A stretch of 64,000 bases of DNA, taken from MVYY01 sp012517575 (GTDB lineage: Bacteria > Bacteroidota > Bacteroidia > Bacteroidales > Paludibacteraceae). Positions 45,212-53,548 of this stretch are shown here, piece by piece (position 1 is the stretch's first letter; each line of letters begins with the position of its first letter). The position numbers and the translations under genes were made by a program. The notes under the pieces were generated by a model. That model was not told the origin of the DNA. It ran no database searches and saw only the letters and a program-made list of their open reading frames with translations. The DNA lies in assembly GCA_031629035.1 (NCBI GenBank), contig JAVLUG010000001.1, positions 1 to 64,000 on the forward strand, read 5' to 3'.

Positions 45212-46201
45212 TTAACTATGATATAATTTATGAGATAATTCTTTGATTTTTAAAATAAATTGTTGATAAGGTACATTTTTAATAAAAAGATAATCTTTCC
45301 AATTTAAAATTGATTTTAAGTTTTTAATGGGTAGTTTTTTTGAGTTATTATTAAAATTAGTCCTTTCTATATAATCTAAAAGCATCAGATTATTTTTAAT
45401 TTCATAAATATGATATTTTGAAAAATCTACTAATAAATTTTTATATTTTTCATTTAAAATTGTATTTTGAGAAAGATCAATACATCTTAATGATAATTTT
45501 AAAGATTCGAGAAGTTTATTATAAGTAATTGGAGAATTAGTGAAAGAAAAAGGGTTATTTCTATAACAATATGGAGTTTCAGAAATATGCATCACTCTTT
45601 TTGCTGAATTAAATGTTCTGATAGAATAAGTAATGTCTTCGTAAAAAACATTTTCATCAAAAAATAAATTATTTTCTAATAAAAAAGTTCTTTTATGTAT
45701 TCGTCTCCAAACTTCAATAGCTTTTTTCCACCAAATTTCATTTTTATCAAAGAAAAAAGTGTTCCCATCAATTATATCGGTTTCACTATTTTTCGGGTAT
45801 TCTAAAATTTCTCCATTATTATTTACGCTCGCATAGTCAAAATGTAACACATCAAGATCATTCAACAAAGCCATATCAACCAATTTTTTTGAGACATTCG
45901 GTTTGATGTAATCATCTGAATCAACAAACCATATATATTCACCTTTAGCTGTTTTTAAGCCGGTATTGCGTGCACAACCAAGTTTTTTATTTCTATTATG
46001 TTCAATTAAAATTAATGTTGGATAAATTTCTTTTAGACTCAAAGCAATATCGCCACTCGAATCTGTAGAACAATCATTAATCAAAATAACCTCATATTTG
46101 TCAATAGGAAGATCTTGATGATATAAACTATCAATACATTCCTTAAGATAATTTTCGACGTTATAAAAAGGAACTATAAATGAAAGAAGAACATTATTCA
46201 T
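45212..46201 (-). CDS. GT2 family glycosyltransferase
   Basis: A 329-aa GT-A transferase. LLSFIVPFYNVENYLKECID, YEVILINDCSTDSSGDIA (D-C-S-T-D), LGCARNTGLKTAKGEYIWFVDSDDYI (DSDD near 95-98) are the canonical motifs. The C-terminal part is rich in N and K, in keeping with the AT-rich DNA. It overlaps the next GT4 gene by 8 bp, so the two are translationally coupled. Confidence 0.87.
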   Translation of the reverse strand: MNNVLLSFIVPFYNVENYLKECIDSLYHQDLPIDKYEVILINDCSTDSSGDIALSLKEIYPTLILIEHNRNKKLGCARNTGLKTAKGEYIWFVDSDDYIKPNVSKKLVDMALLNDLDVLHFDYASVNNNGEILEYPKNSETDIIDGNTFFFDKNEIWWKKAIEVWRRIHKRTFLLENNLFFDENVFYEDITYSIRTFNSAKRVMHISETPYCYRNNPFSFTNSPITYNKLLESLKLSLRCIDLSQNTILNEKYKNLLVDFSKYHIYEIKNNLMLLDYIERTNFNNNSKKLPIKNLKSILNWKDYLFIKNVPYQQFILKIKELSHKLYHS

Positions 46202-47354
46202 TTTTTATTAAATTCCAATATTCGGTAGATAAAATTTTTAAAAAAGTATTTCTACCATATTTTTTTCTTATGTTTTTCGATATTTCCAACTTATTAAACT
46301 GGTACTGTCCATGCACAAAATTTTCAATGATCACAGCTAAAGACATTGCATCTTGAATTGGTACAATCAATCCGTTAGTTTCATTAACAAAATCATGAAT
46401 TCCTCCACTGTCAGTGCAAACCACAGGTAATCCATAAGCTATTGCTTCTGCTATGGCAAGGCCAAAAGTTTCAGAAATACTGGTAGAAACCAGAAAAGAA
46501 TAATTTTGGTATTGTTTTAGTAAATCTTCATGTTTAATTGGGCCTATGATATTGATTATTTCTGATAAATCAGCTGCTTTAATTGTTTGAAATAAGGGGT
46601 TCCCATTTTTATAAGGAATATCTGCAGGCAATCCTATGATATCGATAGAAAAATTAATTTCTCTTTCTTTTAATAACTTGGTAACTTCAAGCAATAAATC
46701 AAAATTTTTGTCTTCAAAATGTGACGCTATATATAAAATTTTATTATTTGGCTTTTCGGTATTAAAATTATTTTTTACAAACCCATCATCAATAAAATTA
46801 CCAATTATCTTAACGTTTTTTAGTTGTATTCCTGAAGTGAGCAAATTTCGATAAAGATAGTTGCTGACACATAAAACTCGGTCTGCTTTTTCGTAAACTT
46901 TTTCTTTTAATTTTTGGAAATTATCGAATTGATGTCTGATATAAAGTATGTGTTCGGTAAGAATCACAGGAATTTTGTTTATTTTTGCCCAATTACATAC
47001 AAATACAGCTGTATCGCTTAATGATTGTATGTGAATTAATGAAGGTTTTTCATTCTGATATATTATGTTTATTAATTTATCAAAACAACTTGTCAAACGT
47101 TCGATTTGAATGCTGTTTAAATTTTCAGGTAAATGATTTAGATAGTAATAGGTTGCCTCATAATAATTCTCTTTTTTCTTAAATTCAAAATATTTTTTAC
47201 TAAACCATTTATTAAGGCCTTTTCTTCTCCCAACAGTTATCCTTTTTCCTACTATTATTTTAAAATTGAAAAAATCTTCTACTAATTCCATCTGCTGCTG
47301 AAAAAAGATAGCGGGATACCAAGCAGGAATAACAAGGATATTAGGTTTGCTCAT
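46194..47354 (-). CDS. GT4 family glycosyltransferase
   Basis: A 386-aa GT-B transferase. MSKPNILVIPAWYPAIFFQQ and IHIQSLSDTAVFVCNWAK mark the acceptor half. The donor half has ILYIASHFEDKNFDLLLEV, IINIIGPIKHEDLLKQYQNY and STSISETFGLAIAEAIAYG followed by PVVCTDSGGIHDFV, the E-x7-E block. Both ends overlap neighbours (8 bp with the GT2 gene and 4 bp with the methyltransferase gene), which shows a compact operon. Confidence 0.88.
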   Translation of the reverse strand: MSKPNILVIPAWYPAIFFQQQMELVEDFFNFKIIVGKRITVGRRKGLNKWFSKKYFEFKKKENYYEATYYYLNHLPENLNSIQIERLTSCFDKLINIIYQNEKPSLIHIQSLSDTAVFVCNWAKINKIPVILTEHILYIRHQFDNFQKLKEKVYEKADRVLCVSNYLYRNLLTSGIQLKNVKIIGNFIDDGFVKNNFNTEKPNNKILYIASHFEDKNFDLLLEVTKLLKEREINFSIDIIGLPADIPYKNGNPLFQTIKAADLSEIINIIGPIKHEDLLKQYQNYSFLVSTSISETFGLAIAEAIAYGLPVVCTDSGGIHDFVNETNGLIVPIQDAMSLAVIIENFVHGQYQFNKLEISKNIRKKYGRNTFLKILSTEYWNLIKNE

Positions 47355-48040
47355 AAATTTGAAATTAAGAATAAAGCCATCGACTTATCTGAATATTTTC
47401 CATCATTTTCGGTGCAATGTTCATTAATAATTTCAAGTGGCATTGTTAAATTAAAAGGTTCTTTCTCCAAATTTATTGTCCTCCAACCTCCATCAACGGA
47501 ATCTCGGTTAAAATCTCTATTTGTGAATGTTGTTGTTAATAAATATTTACTTTTTGAGCGTTTAATATTTTTGATAGATTTATCAATATCTTTAAAAGAT
47601 AAATGTACAAAACAATCTCTAACAATAATTATGTCACACTTAGGTAATTTGTTAGAAGTTAAGTCAATAACTTTGAATTTAATATTTGGTGATTTTTGAT
47701 ATTTCTTTCTATTCTCTTTAATCAATGGTTTTACAATATCAGCTCCAATATAGTTAAGATTTTTAAAATCAAGTTCTTTCATCCAGTTAAAATCTCCGCA
47801 AGGAATATCCAAAATTGTCTTAATTTCATATTGATTAATTATACGAATCAATTCTTGTCTTAAAAAATAGGTTTGTTCTAAAGTAGAGCCTGTGCCGGAA
47901 AAACTTTCTTGTGAAGACCAACTATTTTTTTTGAAAATTTCTGTAAAAATAAGTCTATTTTTATTTCTTAAAGTATAGATTTTCCTCTTTAAAAAATTGA
48001 ATTTAAGGAAACTTTGTATTCTTAAACGTTTAATTTCCAT
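47351..48040 (-). CDS. class I SAM-dependent methyltransferase
   Basis: A 229-aa methyltransferase. TILDIPCGDFNWMKEL at about residues 75-90 is motif I of the SAM-binding fold, NYIGADIVKPLIKENR is motif II, and CDIIIVRDCFVHLSFKDI at about 133-150 the later core. Its start overlaps the end of the Wzt-type ATPase gene by 19 bp, so it is likely translated with it. In ABC-exported O-antigens a chain-terminating methyltransferase next to Wzt is a known arrangement; that role is inferred here. Confidence 0.82.
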   Translation of the reverse strand: MEIKRLRIQSFLKFNFLKRKIYTLRNKNRLIFTEIFKKNSWSSQESFSGTGSTLEQTYFLRQELIRIINQYEIKTILDIPCGDFNWMKELDFKNLNYIGADIVKPLIKENRKKYQKSPNIKFKVIDLTSNKLPKCDIIIVRDCFVHLSFKDIDKSIKNIKRSKSKYLLTTTFTNRDFNRDSVDGGWRTINLEKEPFNLTMPLEIINEHCTENDGKYSDKSMALFLISNL

Positions 48041-49302
48041 TCTATTATAGGATTTACAATTGATTGACTTGAGTGTAATGTTGATAAACTTTGACTTTGA
48101 TCTTTATAGAAAGTTAAAACTATTTCTTTTTCTTCATAGGGATTAACAATCCATGTGCTGTTATGTCTACTTGCATCTAAAACAACATTGTAAGTTCCCG
48201 ATAAAAGGATATCAGTATTTAGTTTTGCTCTTAATCTGTTTATCCCTAATTTTTGAAGATTATTTATTTTTTCATCGATATCTGTATGCAAAGTTCTATA
48301 TATATTTCTACCAAAACTATCAAACAATGAAATTCCAATTGTTAAATCTTTGTAAATGTTTTTAATAGCGAAATCAATTATAACTTCAAGATTATCACCT
48401 TCTTTAACATTGTCATATAATATTTGTCCATTGTTTTCTAAATGAAAAGATAGAATCTCTATGTCATCTTCTTTTATTTTAGAATTAACCCATTTACTCT
48501 TTTTATTAAAAAAATAATTTTGATATTTATTAACAACTTCATTAATATTGCTAAAATCATCAATTTTACCATCAGATAATAAAATTCCTTTTTTACATAG
48601 TTTTAAAATACTTTCCATGTTATGGCTCACAAACAGCACGGTTCGGCCGTCGCCTTTGCTTACGTCCTGCATTTTGCCAATGGCTTTTTTCTGAAATTCG
48701 GCATCGCCTACGGCCAGCACTTCGTCCACCACCAGAATTTCCGGTTCCAGATGGGCAGCAATGGCAAATCCCAACCGCACCGTCATACCGCTGGAGTAGC
48801 GTTTCACAGGAGTATCGATATAACGTTCCACGCCGGAGAAGTCCACAATTTCGTCGAGTTTTCGGTCAATTTCCTTTTTGGTCATACCCAGTATGGCGCC
48901 GTTCATGTAAATGTTTTCGCGTCCCGTCATTTCAGGATGAAAACCAGTGCCCACTTCGAGCAGGGAAGCAATGCGCCCGCGTGCGCGGATGGTCCCGGTA
49001 GTGGGTGAAGTTACCCGCGATAGAATTTTTAGCAAAGTAGATTTTCCAGCGCCGTTTTTGCCTATAATGCCCAACACTTCGCCCTGTTCCACTTTCAGAT
49101 TAATGTCTTTCAACGCCCATACATATTCGCTTTCTCCTTTGTGTGCGCGGTCGTTAACTTCTCCTATTTTCAGGTAAGGATCTTCTTTGCGGAGAATTTT
49201 GGTTTTCCACCAGCGGTTCATGTCGTGGCTCAGCGTTCGGGTAGAAACCAATCCCAGACGGTATTCTTTGGAAATATTGTTAAACTCTATGGCAGTTGGC
49301 AT
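48022..49302 (-). CDS. polysaccharide ABC exporter ATPase (Wzt type) with C-terminal glycan-binding domain
   Basis: A 426-aa ATPase energising polysaccharide export. Residues 1-240 are the nucleotide-binding domain: LGIIGKNGAGKSTLLKIL (Walker A), YSSGMTVRLGFAIAAHL (signature), PEILVVDEVLAVGDAEF (Walker B) and LFVSHNMESI (H-loop). Residues about 260-426 are a Wzt-type C-terminal domain that recognises the polymer end. The matching permease (Wzm) is not in the window. The DNA changes abruptly inside the gene: 30 of 60 GC at 48661-48720 but 14 of 60 at 48361-48420 by hand count, with the border near 48620, just after the H-loop. Confidence 0.88.
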   Translation of the reverse strand: MPTAIEFNNISKEYRLGLVSTRTLSHDMNRWWKTKILRKEDPYLKIGEVNDRAHKGESEYVWALKDINLKVEQGEVLGIIGKNGAGKSTLLKILSRVTSPTTGTIRARGRIASLLEVGTGFHPEMTGRENIYMNGAILGMTKKEIDRKLDEIVDFSGVERYIDTPVKRYSSGMTVRLGFAIAAHLEPEILVVDEVLAVGDAEFQKKAIGKMQDVSKGDGRTVLFVSHNMESILKLCKKGILLSDGKIDDFSNINEVVNKYQNYFFNKKSKWVNSKIKEDDIEILSFHLENNGQILYDNVKEGDNLEVIIDFAIKNIYKDLTIGISLFDSFGRNIYRTLHTDIDEKINNLQKLGINRLRAKLNTDILLSGTYNVVLDASRHNSTWIVNPYEEKEIVLTFYKDQSQSLSTLHSSQSIVNPIIEWKLNV

Positions 49303-49406
49303 AGTTGTATAGATTGAATAAGACTATCTCACGGTTTGGTTTTGTATTCTCCTCCATTCGGATAATGCTTTCAAGACTGAAATTAGATTAAATTTTATAC
49401 GAGTTA

Positions 49407-49414
49407 CAAATATA
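49407..49414 (-). promoter_or_regulatory. candidate -7 box for the wzt-glycosyltransferase operon
   Basis: TATATTTG on the - strand, an exact TAnnTTTG, about 105 bases before the ATPase start at 49302. No clear -33 element. It could drive the run of genes down to 40318. Confidence 0.45.
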
Positions 49415-49629
49415 CAGGATTTTTAGGAATTTCTATAAGCTTGGATAAGTTTTTGTGAAGAATGGATACATTCTTTGTGGTCAATTACAAAACCCTTTAA
49501 TTATTTTTACGGATAGGTTTTGATTTTCTTTGTTTATTCGGGTGATAAAGGTTTTCAGCAAGAAAAGGTTTGAAAAATTAAGACATTGATTTTTTTAAAT
49601 TAATCATGTGTTATTCAATTCATTAAGTA

Positions 49630-49880
49630 GAGACGTAGCATGCTACGTCTCATGCAAATACCCAATTTAACGCAATAATTTTGATTCAAAACGTGGAATT
49701 AATTAAAAATTGTTCGGAATTTTTTCCATTTGAAACGTTATTTATCATTTTTGAGACGTAGCATCATGCTACGTCTTATACAAAAAGCCCGAATTTGGTG
49801 CAATAAATTGGCATCAATACATGAAATTAATTTGGAATTTTTTGGCAGTTTTCCAATTGAATTGAAATTTTATCAAGGTA
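49630..49880. repeat. two hairpin-headed tandem repeats, left of IS1182
   Basis: Each monomer is about 120-125 bp: a hairpin followed by an AT-rich body. The first hairpin (49630-49651) is a perfect 22-bp palindrome, GAGACGTAGCATGCTACGTCTC. The second (49754-49776) has arms AGACGTAGCAT and ATGCTACGTCT around one base. Bodies share ACAAA..CCC.AATTT, GCAATAA, ATCAA.AC.TG.AATTAATT and TTTATCA. The sequence from 49303 to 49629 holds no gene. Confidence 0.8.
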
Positions 49881-51719
49881 GGGGCTGTCTCAAAAGTAAG
49901 GACAGTCTTTTTTTTTAGTTGGGAAATATCATAAAAAACAGGGGAAAAAAACAGGACAAATGATTTGTGTAATTGCATATTATTTTGTATCTTTATAGCT
50001 GAATATCAATAACATGAATTATGTCGAGAGTAGTATTTAAATCAAACGAACAAGGACAAATAGTACTTTTTCCTGCCAGTTTGGATGAAAAAGTACCCCA
50101 AGATTCTCCTGCCCGCCTGGTCAATCAAATAGTCGATAACCTGGATATTGCTCAAATCATTGATACTTACAAGGGAGGCGGAACGAGTGCCTATCATCCG
50201 AGAATGATGCTGAAAGTAGTTCTGTACAGTTATTTGAACAATATTTATTCGAGCCGCAAAATAGAACAGGCACTTGCTGACAGGATTAGTTTCATGTGGC
50301 TTTCGGGTGGTCAACAGCCGGATCACAACACCATCAACCGTTTTCGGTCCTGCCATTTAAAGGAGGATATTCACCGGATATTTACACAAGTTGTCCTTAT
50401 GCTCGTAGATATGGGATATCTGACATTGGATGTAATTTATGTTGACGGTACCAAGATAGAATCCCGAGCCAATCGTTACACTTTTGTGTGGAAGAAAACC
50501 GTAGAAAAGAACAAAGCAAAACTGGAAGAAAAAATCCGCAAGGTTCTTGAACAGGTAGAAGAAGGGATTGTACAGGACAATCAAATGGAAGATCAGCCTA
50601 CCATGCCCATCAACAGTGAAGAATTACGCCGGAGGATAGAATCTCTTAACCGGGAGAACCGCACAAAGGCGGAACAAAAATTCATAAAGACACTCGAGGA
50701 AAAACACTTGCCAAAGCTCGAAGAATATGAAAATCATCTGGCTATATTGGGAGAGAGGAACAGTTATTCCAAGACCGATCCGGATGCAACTTTCATGCGT
50801 ATGAAAGAAGATCACATGATGAACGGACAACTCAAACCGGCATATAATCTTCAAATAGGAACCGAAAATCAATTTTTCACACACTACGATTCCTTTTCCA
50901 ATCGTACCGATACACTGACTTTTATTCCGTTTATGAGAGGATTCTGCAGCCATTACGGTTTTTATCCGAATAAAGGAGTTGCCGATTCGGGCTACGGGAG
51001 CGAAGAAAATTACGAATTCATGGAGGAAAACCAGATTGAACCTTTTGTCAAGTACAACTATTTTCACAAGGAAGAGAAGAAAGCATTCAAGAACAATGCT
51101 TTTCTTGCTCAAAATCTATATTACAACGAAAAGGAAGATTACTTCGTTTGTCCTATGGAGCAGCATATGAAGAAAGTGGGAGACACTACACGGACAACGG
51201 AAAGCGGATATGTTTCAAAAATAAGTATTTACCAAGCCGAAAACTGTAATGGTTGTCCACTGCGATGTTTATGCCACAAGTCCAAAACCAATCGGAGGAT
51301 TGAAGTAAATCATAACTTGAACAGGCACAAGCAAAAAGTCAGGGAACTGCTTACCTCACCCGAAGGGCTCTTTCACCGAAGCCAACGTCCCATAGAACCG
51401 GAAGCGGTGTTCGGACAAATGAAATATGATAAAGCCTATATTCGATTCCGACATTTTGGACAGGAAAAAGTAAAAGCCGATTTTGCTCTCTTTGCCACAG
51501 CATTCAACATAGGAAAATTATACCGTAAAATAAACAAACGAGCCGAAAAAGAGCAAAAAAATCAGCAAATCGACAAAAAATGGTTGATAAATACGTTTAT
51601 TGCTATTGTTATTTTCCTTTCATTGCAAAAAACTAAAAACAAATGTATCCCAAATCAAAATTTAGCCTTTGATTTAGCTGCTTAATCTAAAAAAGAAAGT
51701 GTCCTTTTGGGACACCCTC
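49881..51719 (+). mobile_element. IS1182-family insertion sequence, about 1.84 kb
   Basis: Ends are imperfect inverted repeats: GGGGCTGTCTCAAAAG at the left and, inward from the right, GAGGGTGTCCCAAAAG (13 of 16 match). It contains a complete transposase gene. No target duplication is seen at the junctions. It lies between tandem hairpin repeats, exactly where the hairpin of the third monomer would be expected. Confidence 0.83.
50021..51685 (+). CDS. IS1182-family transposase
   Basis: A 554-aa DDE transposase. The N-terminal DUF772-like region is visible (LVNQIVDNLDIAQIIDTYKG, YHPRMMLKVVLYSYLNNIYS, PDHNTINRFRS). LDVIYVDGTKIESRANRYTF near 145-164 carries the first catalytic aspartate, GVADSGYGSEENYEFME near 320-336 the second, and RPIEPEAVFGQMKYDKAY near 452-469 the glutamate region. 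The cysteine set CNGCPLRCLC is typical for the family. The frame is complete, so the element may be active. Confidence 0.9.
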   Translation: MSRVVFKSNEQGQIVLFPASLDEKVPQDSPARLVNQIVDNLDIAQIIDTYKGGGTSAYHPRMMLKVVLYSYLNNIYSSRKIEQALADRISFMWLSGGQQPDHNTINRFRSCHLKEDIHRIFTQVVLMLVDMGYLTLDVIYVDGTKIESRANRYTFVWKKTVEKNKAKLEEKIRKVLEQVEEGIVQDNQMEDQPTMPINSEELRRRIESLNRENRTKAEQKFIKTLEEKHLPKLEEYENHLAILGERNSYSKTDPDATFMRMKEDHMMNGQLKPAYNLQIGTENQFFTHYDSFSNRTDTLTFIPFMRGFCSHYGFYPNKGVADSGYGSEENYEFMEENQIEPFVKYNYFHKEEKKAFKNNAFLAQNLYYNEKEDYFVCPMEQHMKKVGDTTRTTESGYVSKISIYQAENCNGCPLRCLCHKSKTNRRIEVNHNLNRHKQKVRELLTSPEGLFHRSQRPIEPEAVFGQMKYDKAYIRFRHFGQEKVKADFALFATAFNIGKLYRKINKRAEKEQKNQQIDKKWLINTFIAIVIFLSLQKTKNKCIPNQNLAFDLAA

Positions 51720-51945
51720 ATGCAAATACCCAATTTAACGCAATAATTTTGATTCAAAACGCGGAATTAATAAAAAATTGTTCGAAATTTTTTCCATTTG
51801 AAACGCTATTTATCATGGTAAAGAGGTAGCATGCCGTCTTATACAAAAAGCCCGAATTTGGTGCAATAAATTAACATCAATACATGAAATTAATTTGGAA
51901 CTTTTTGGCAGTTTCCCCTTCGAAACGTAATTTTATCATGGTAAT
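51720..51945. repeat. two hairpin-headed tandem repeats, right of IS1182
   Basis: The body from 51720 matches the body from 49652 exactly for the first 42 bases and closely after that. Its hairpin is missing and the IS end lies in its place. The next monomer starts with an eroded hairpin (GAGGTAGCATGCCGTCT, 51823-51839). From 51946 to 52213 I see no gene and no clear structure. Confidence 0.78.
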
Positions 51946-52213
51946 GCTTTATACTGTCAAAATTGAGAAAAATCAGATTGTTCTAATTCTCAACCAACTC
52001 TCACATAACTCTCACATAAATTAAACTACATTTCTCAAAATTTTTTGATTCGGTAAGCTAAACTTTAGTTACTGGGTTGTGGAAATTTTCGTGTACTAAA
52101 AATTATTGTTTTCCCCCAATATTTTGTTGTTTTGCGAAAATTTTTCCGTTTCAAAATGTTCGATTTTTCATCTCGTTTTGAATCCTCTGCCACTTTTTTA
52201 ACAAACGCTCTCC

Positions 52214-52396
52214 CTACAATTTCGATACCGAATTGCTGTCCACATTTGTTTCAATCTTTTGTTCCTCCGTCGATTCGAGTACGTGCTTTATTTGACTTTT
52301 AATACTTATATTGGTGATAATCATTATTATAACTATATATATAAAAAAGCCTGCCAGTAATTTATTGCTCGTTTTCATTTCTTTAATTGTTTTCAT
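52214..52396 (-). CDS. small membrane protein, last gene of the GntR operon
   Basis: A 60-aa product with one hydrophobic segment (LLAGFFIYIVIIMIITNIS, about residues 13-31) and a polar acidic C terminus. Its start overlaps the GntR gene stop by 4 bp, so it is translationally coupled. In Bacteroidota operons of this type the gene after the GntR regulator often encodes a longer anchored protein with the same kind of start (MKTSNKLL...), so this could be a truncated form. Function unknown. Confidence 0.5.
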   Translation of the reverse strand: MKTIKEMKTSNKLLAGFFIYIVIIMIITNISIKSQIKHVLESTEEQKIETNVDSNSVSKL

Positions 52397-52767
52397 AATA
52401 CTTGTTGTTTTTGAATAAAGTCATCATATCTTTTTTTTACTTCCTCAACATCGATGTTGAGCAGCTGAATGTTTTTAAACAAAATTGGAAGTTCTTTTTC
52501 CAAAAATCGTTTTCGCCGGTAGTTGAGAATTTTTTCTTTGGCATTCTCAGCAACAAAATAACCTATTCCCCTTTTGTTGTAAATAATTTCATTGCTTTGT
52601 AGAAAATCGTAAGCTCTCATCACGGTGTTAGGATTCACTTCCAATCCTGTACCCATTTCCCTCACCGACGGCAATCTTTCTCCTTCTTTCCATTGACCCA
52701 GCAAAATATGTTCGCTGATATAATCTGCTATTTGGAGATAAATAGCTTGTGCATCATTGAATTCCAT
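52393..52767 (-). CDS. GntR-family (YtrA-type) transcriptional regulator
   Basis: A 124-aa DNA-binding protein. The winged helix-turn-helix lies at residues about 8-75: IYLQIADYISEHILLGQWKEG followed by LPSVREMGTGLEVNPNTVMRAYDFLQ. The short C-terminal helical tail (about 85-124) without a ligand domain is the YtrA subfamily pattern, which typically represses its own operon with ABC transporter genes. It lies 1 bp from the permease gene. A matching palindrome overlaps the operon's predicted start at 54427-54450. Confidence 0.9.
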   Translation of the reverse strand: MEFNDAQAIYLQIADYISEHILLGQWKEGERLPSVREMGTGLEVNPNTVMRAYDFLQSNEIIYNKRGIGYFVAENAKEKILNYRRKRFLEKELPILFKNIQLLNIDVEEVKKRYDDFIQKQQVL

Positions 52768-52768
52768 T

Positions 52769-53536
52769 TTATATTTCTTTTTCTGTTAAACGGAAGTAAC
52801 TTACCAGCCAGCAAAATGGTATAAATAAATATCCAGATATTTTCCAATATACTTTCCAAGTTTCTGTGAGTGTTTCCGGCAACATGGTTTCGTCCCATAC
52901 AAAGTCAATGGCATTCAAAGCGTTGAGCGTTTCTGTAACGGAGCCAATGGTAATTTTGAAAATAAAGTATTCCAATATTCCCAGCGCCACTCCTACCACA
53001 AACAGACTTAGCAAGGTTTTGAGAATGGCATTTCGTTTGAAATACAGTGATCCTAATGTGAAAATTGCCTGAATGGTGGCAAAAACGCCAAATGAAACCC
53101 CAATATTTTTCAGCCCTTGAAAATTAAATTCAAACCCCGAAGAAGAATGAAAAAATTGCGAGGCAACTGGATCGCTTAATCCGTAAATAATTTTTTCAAG
53201 AAAATTTCCGATCAGATTCCCGACTGAGAAAACAATGGAAAACATTAGGACAAAATACACGGTATTGAGCAGCAGTACCGAAATAATTTTTTCTACTTGT
53301 GTAGCGGGCACCATAAGATACTGTATGCCATTGGGCGTATAATTGAATACTTTGAAAAATCTAACCGCATACACCGCGCCCACACCGATTAAAATGGCGC
53401 CGGCAGAATTCCCATTTCTGAAAATCATAAAAACAATGGTCAAAATGCTCCAAAGATAGATTTCGTAATTTTGATTTTCAATAAAATACCGACGCAAGAG
53501 CAATCCGATTCTTTTAAGACTAAATTTCTGATTCAT
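52769..53536 (-). CDS. ABC-2-type membrane permease
   Basis: A 255-aa integral membrane protein with about six hydrophobic segments, for example IYLWSILTIVFMIF, VEKIISVLLLNTVYFVLMFSI, ILKTLLSLFVVGVALGILEYF and a last one near IPFCWLVSYFRL. It is the partner of the ATPase encoded 12 bp upstream. Sequence does not tell the substrate. YtrA-linked transporters are often induced by cell-envelope stress. Confidence 0.75.
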   Translation of the reverse strand: MNQKFSLKRIGLLLRRYFIENQNYEIYLWSILTIVFMIFRNGNSAGAILIGVGAVYAVRFFKVFNYTPNGIQYLMVPATQVEKIISVLLLNTVYFVLMFSIVFSVGNLIGNFLEKIIYGLSDPVASQFFHSSSGFEFNFQGLKNIGVSFGVFATIQAIFTLGSLYFKRNAILKTLLSLFVVGVALGILEYFIFKITIGSVTETLNALNAIDFVWDETMLPETLTETWKVYWKISGYLFIPFCWLVSYFRLTEKEI

Positions 53537-53548
53537 ATGGATGGTTTT

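Noticed and set aside
49630..49651. Perfect palindrome read as a terminator or phage attachment site
   Set aside because: No T run follows, no integrase is nearby, and the same hairpin heads each monomer of a tandem array.
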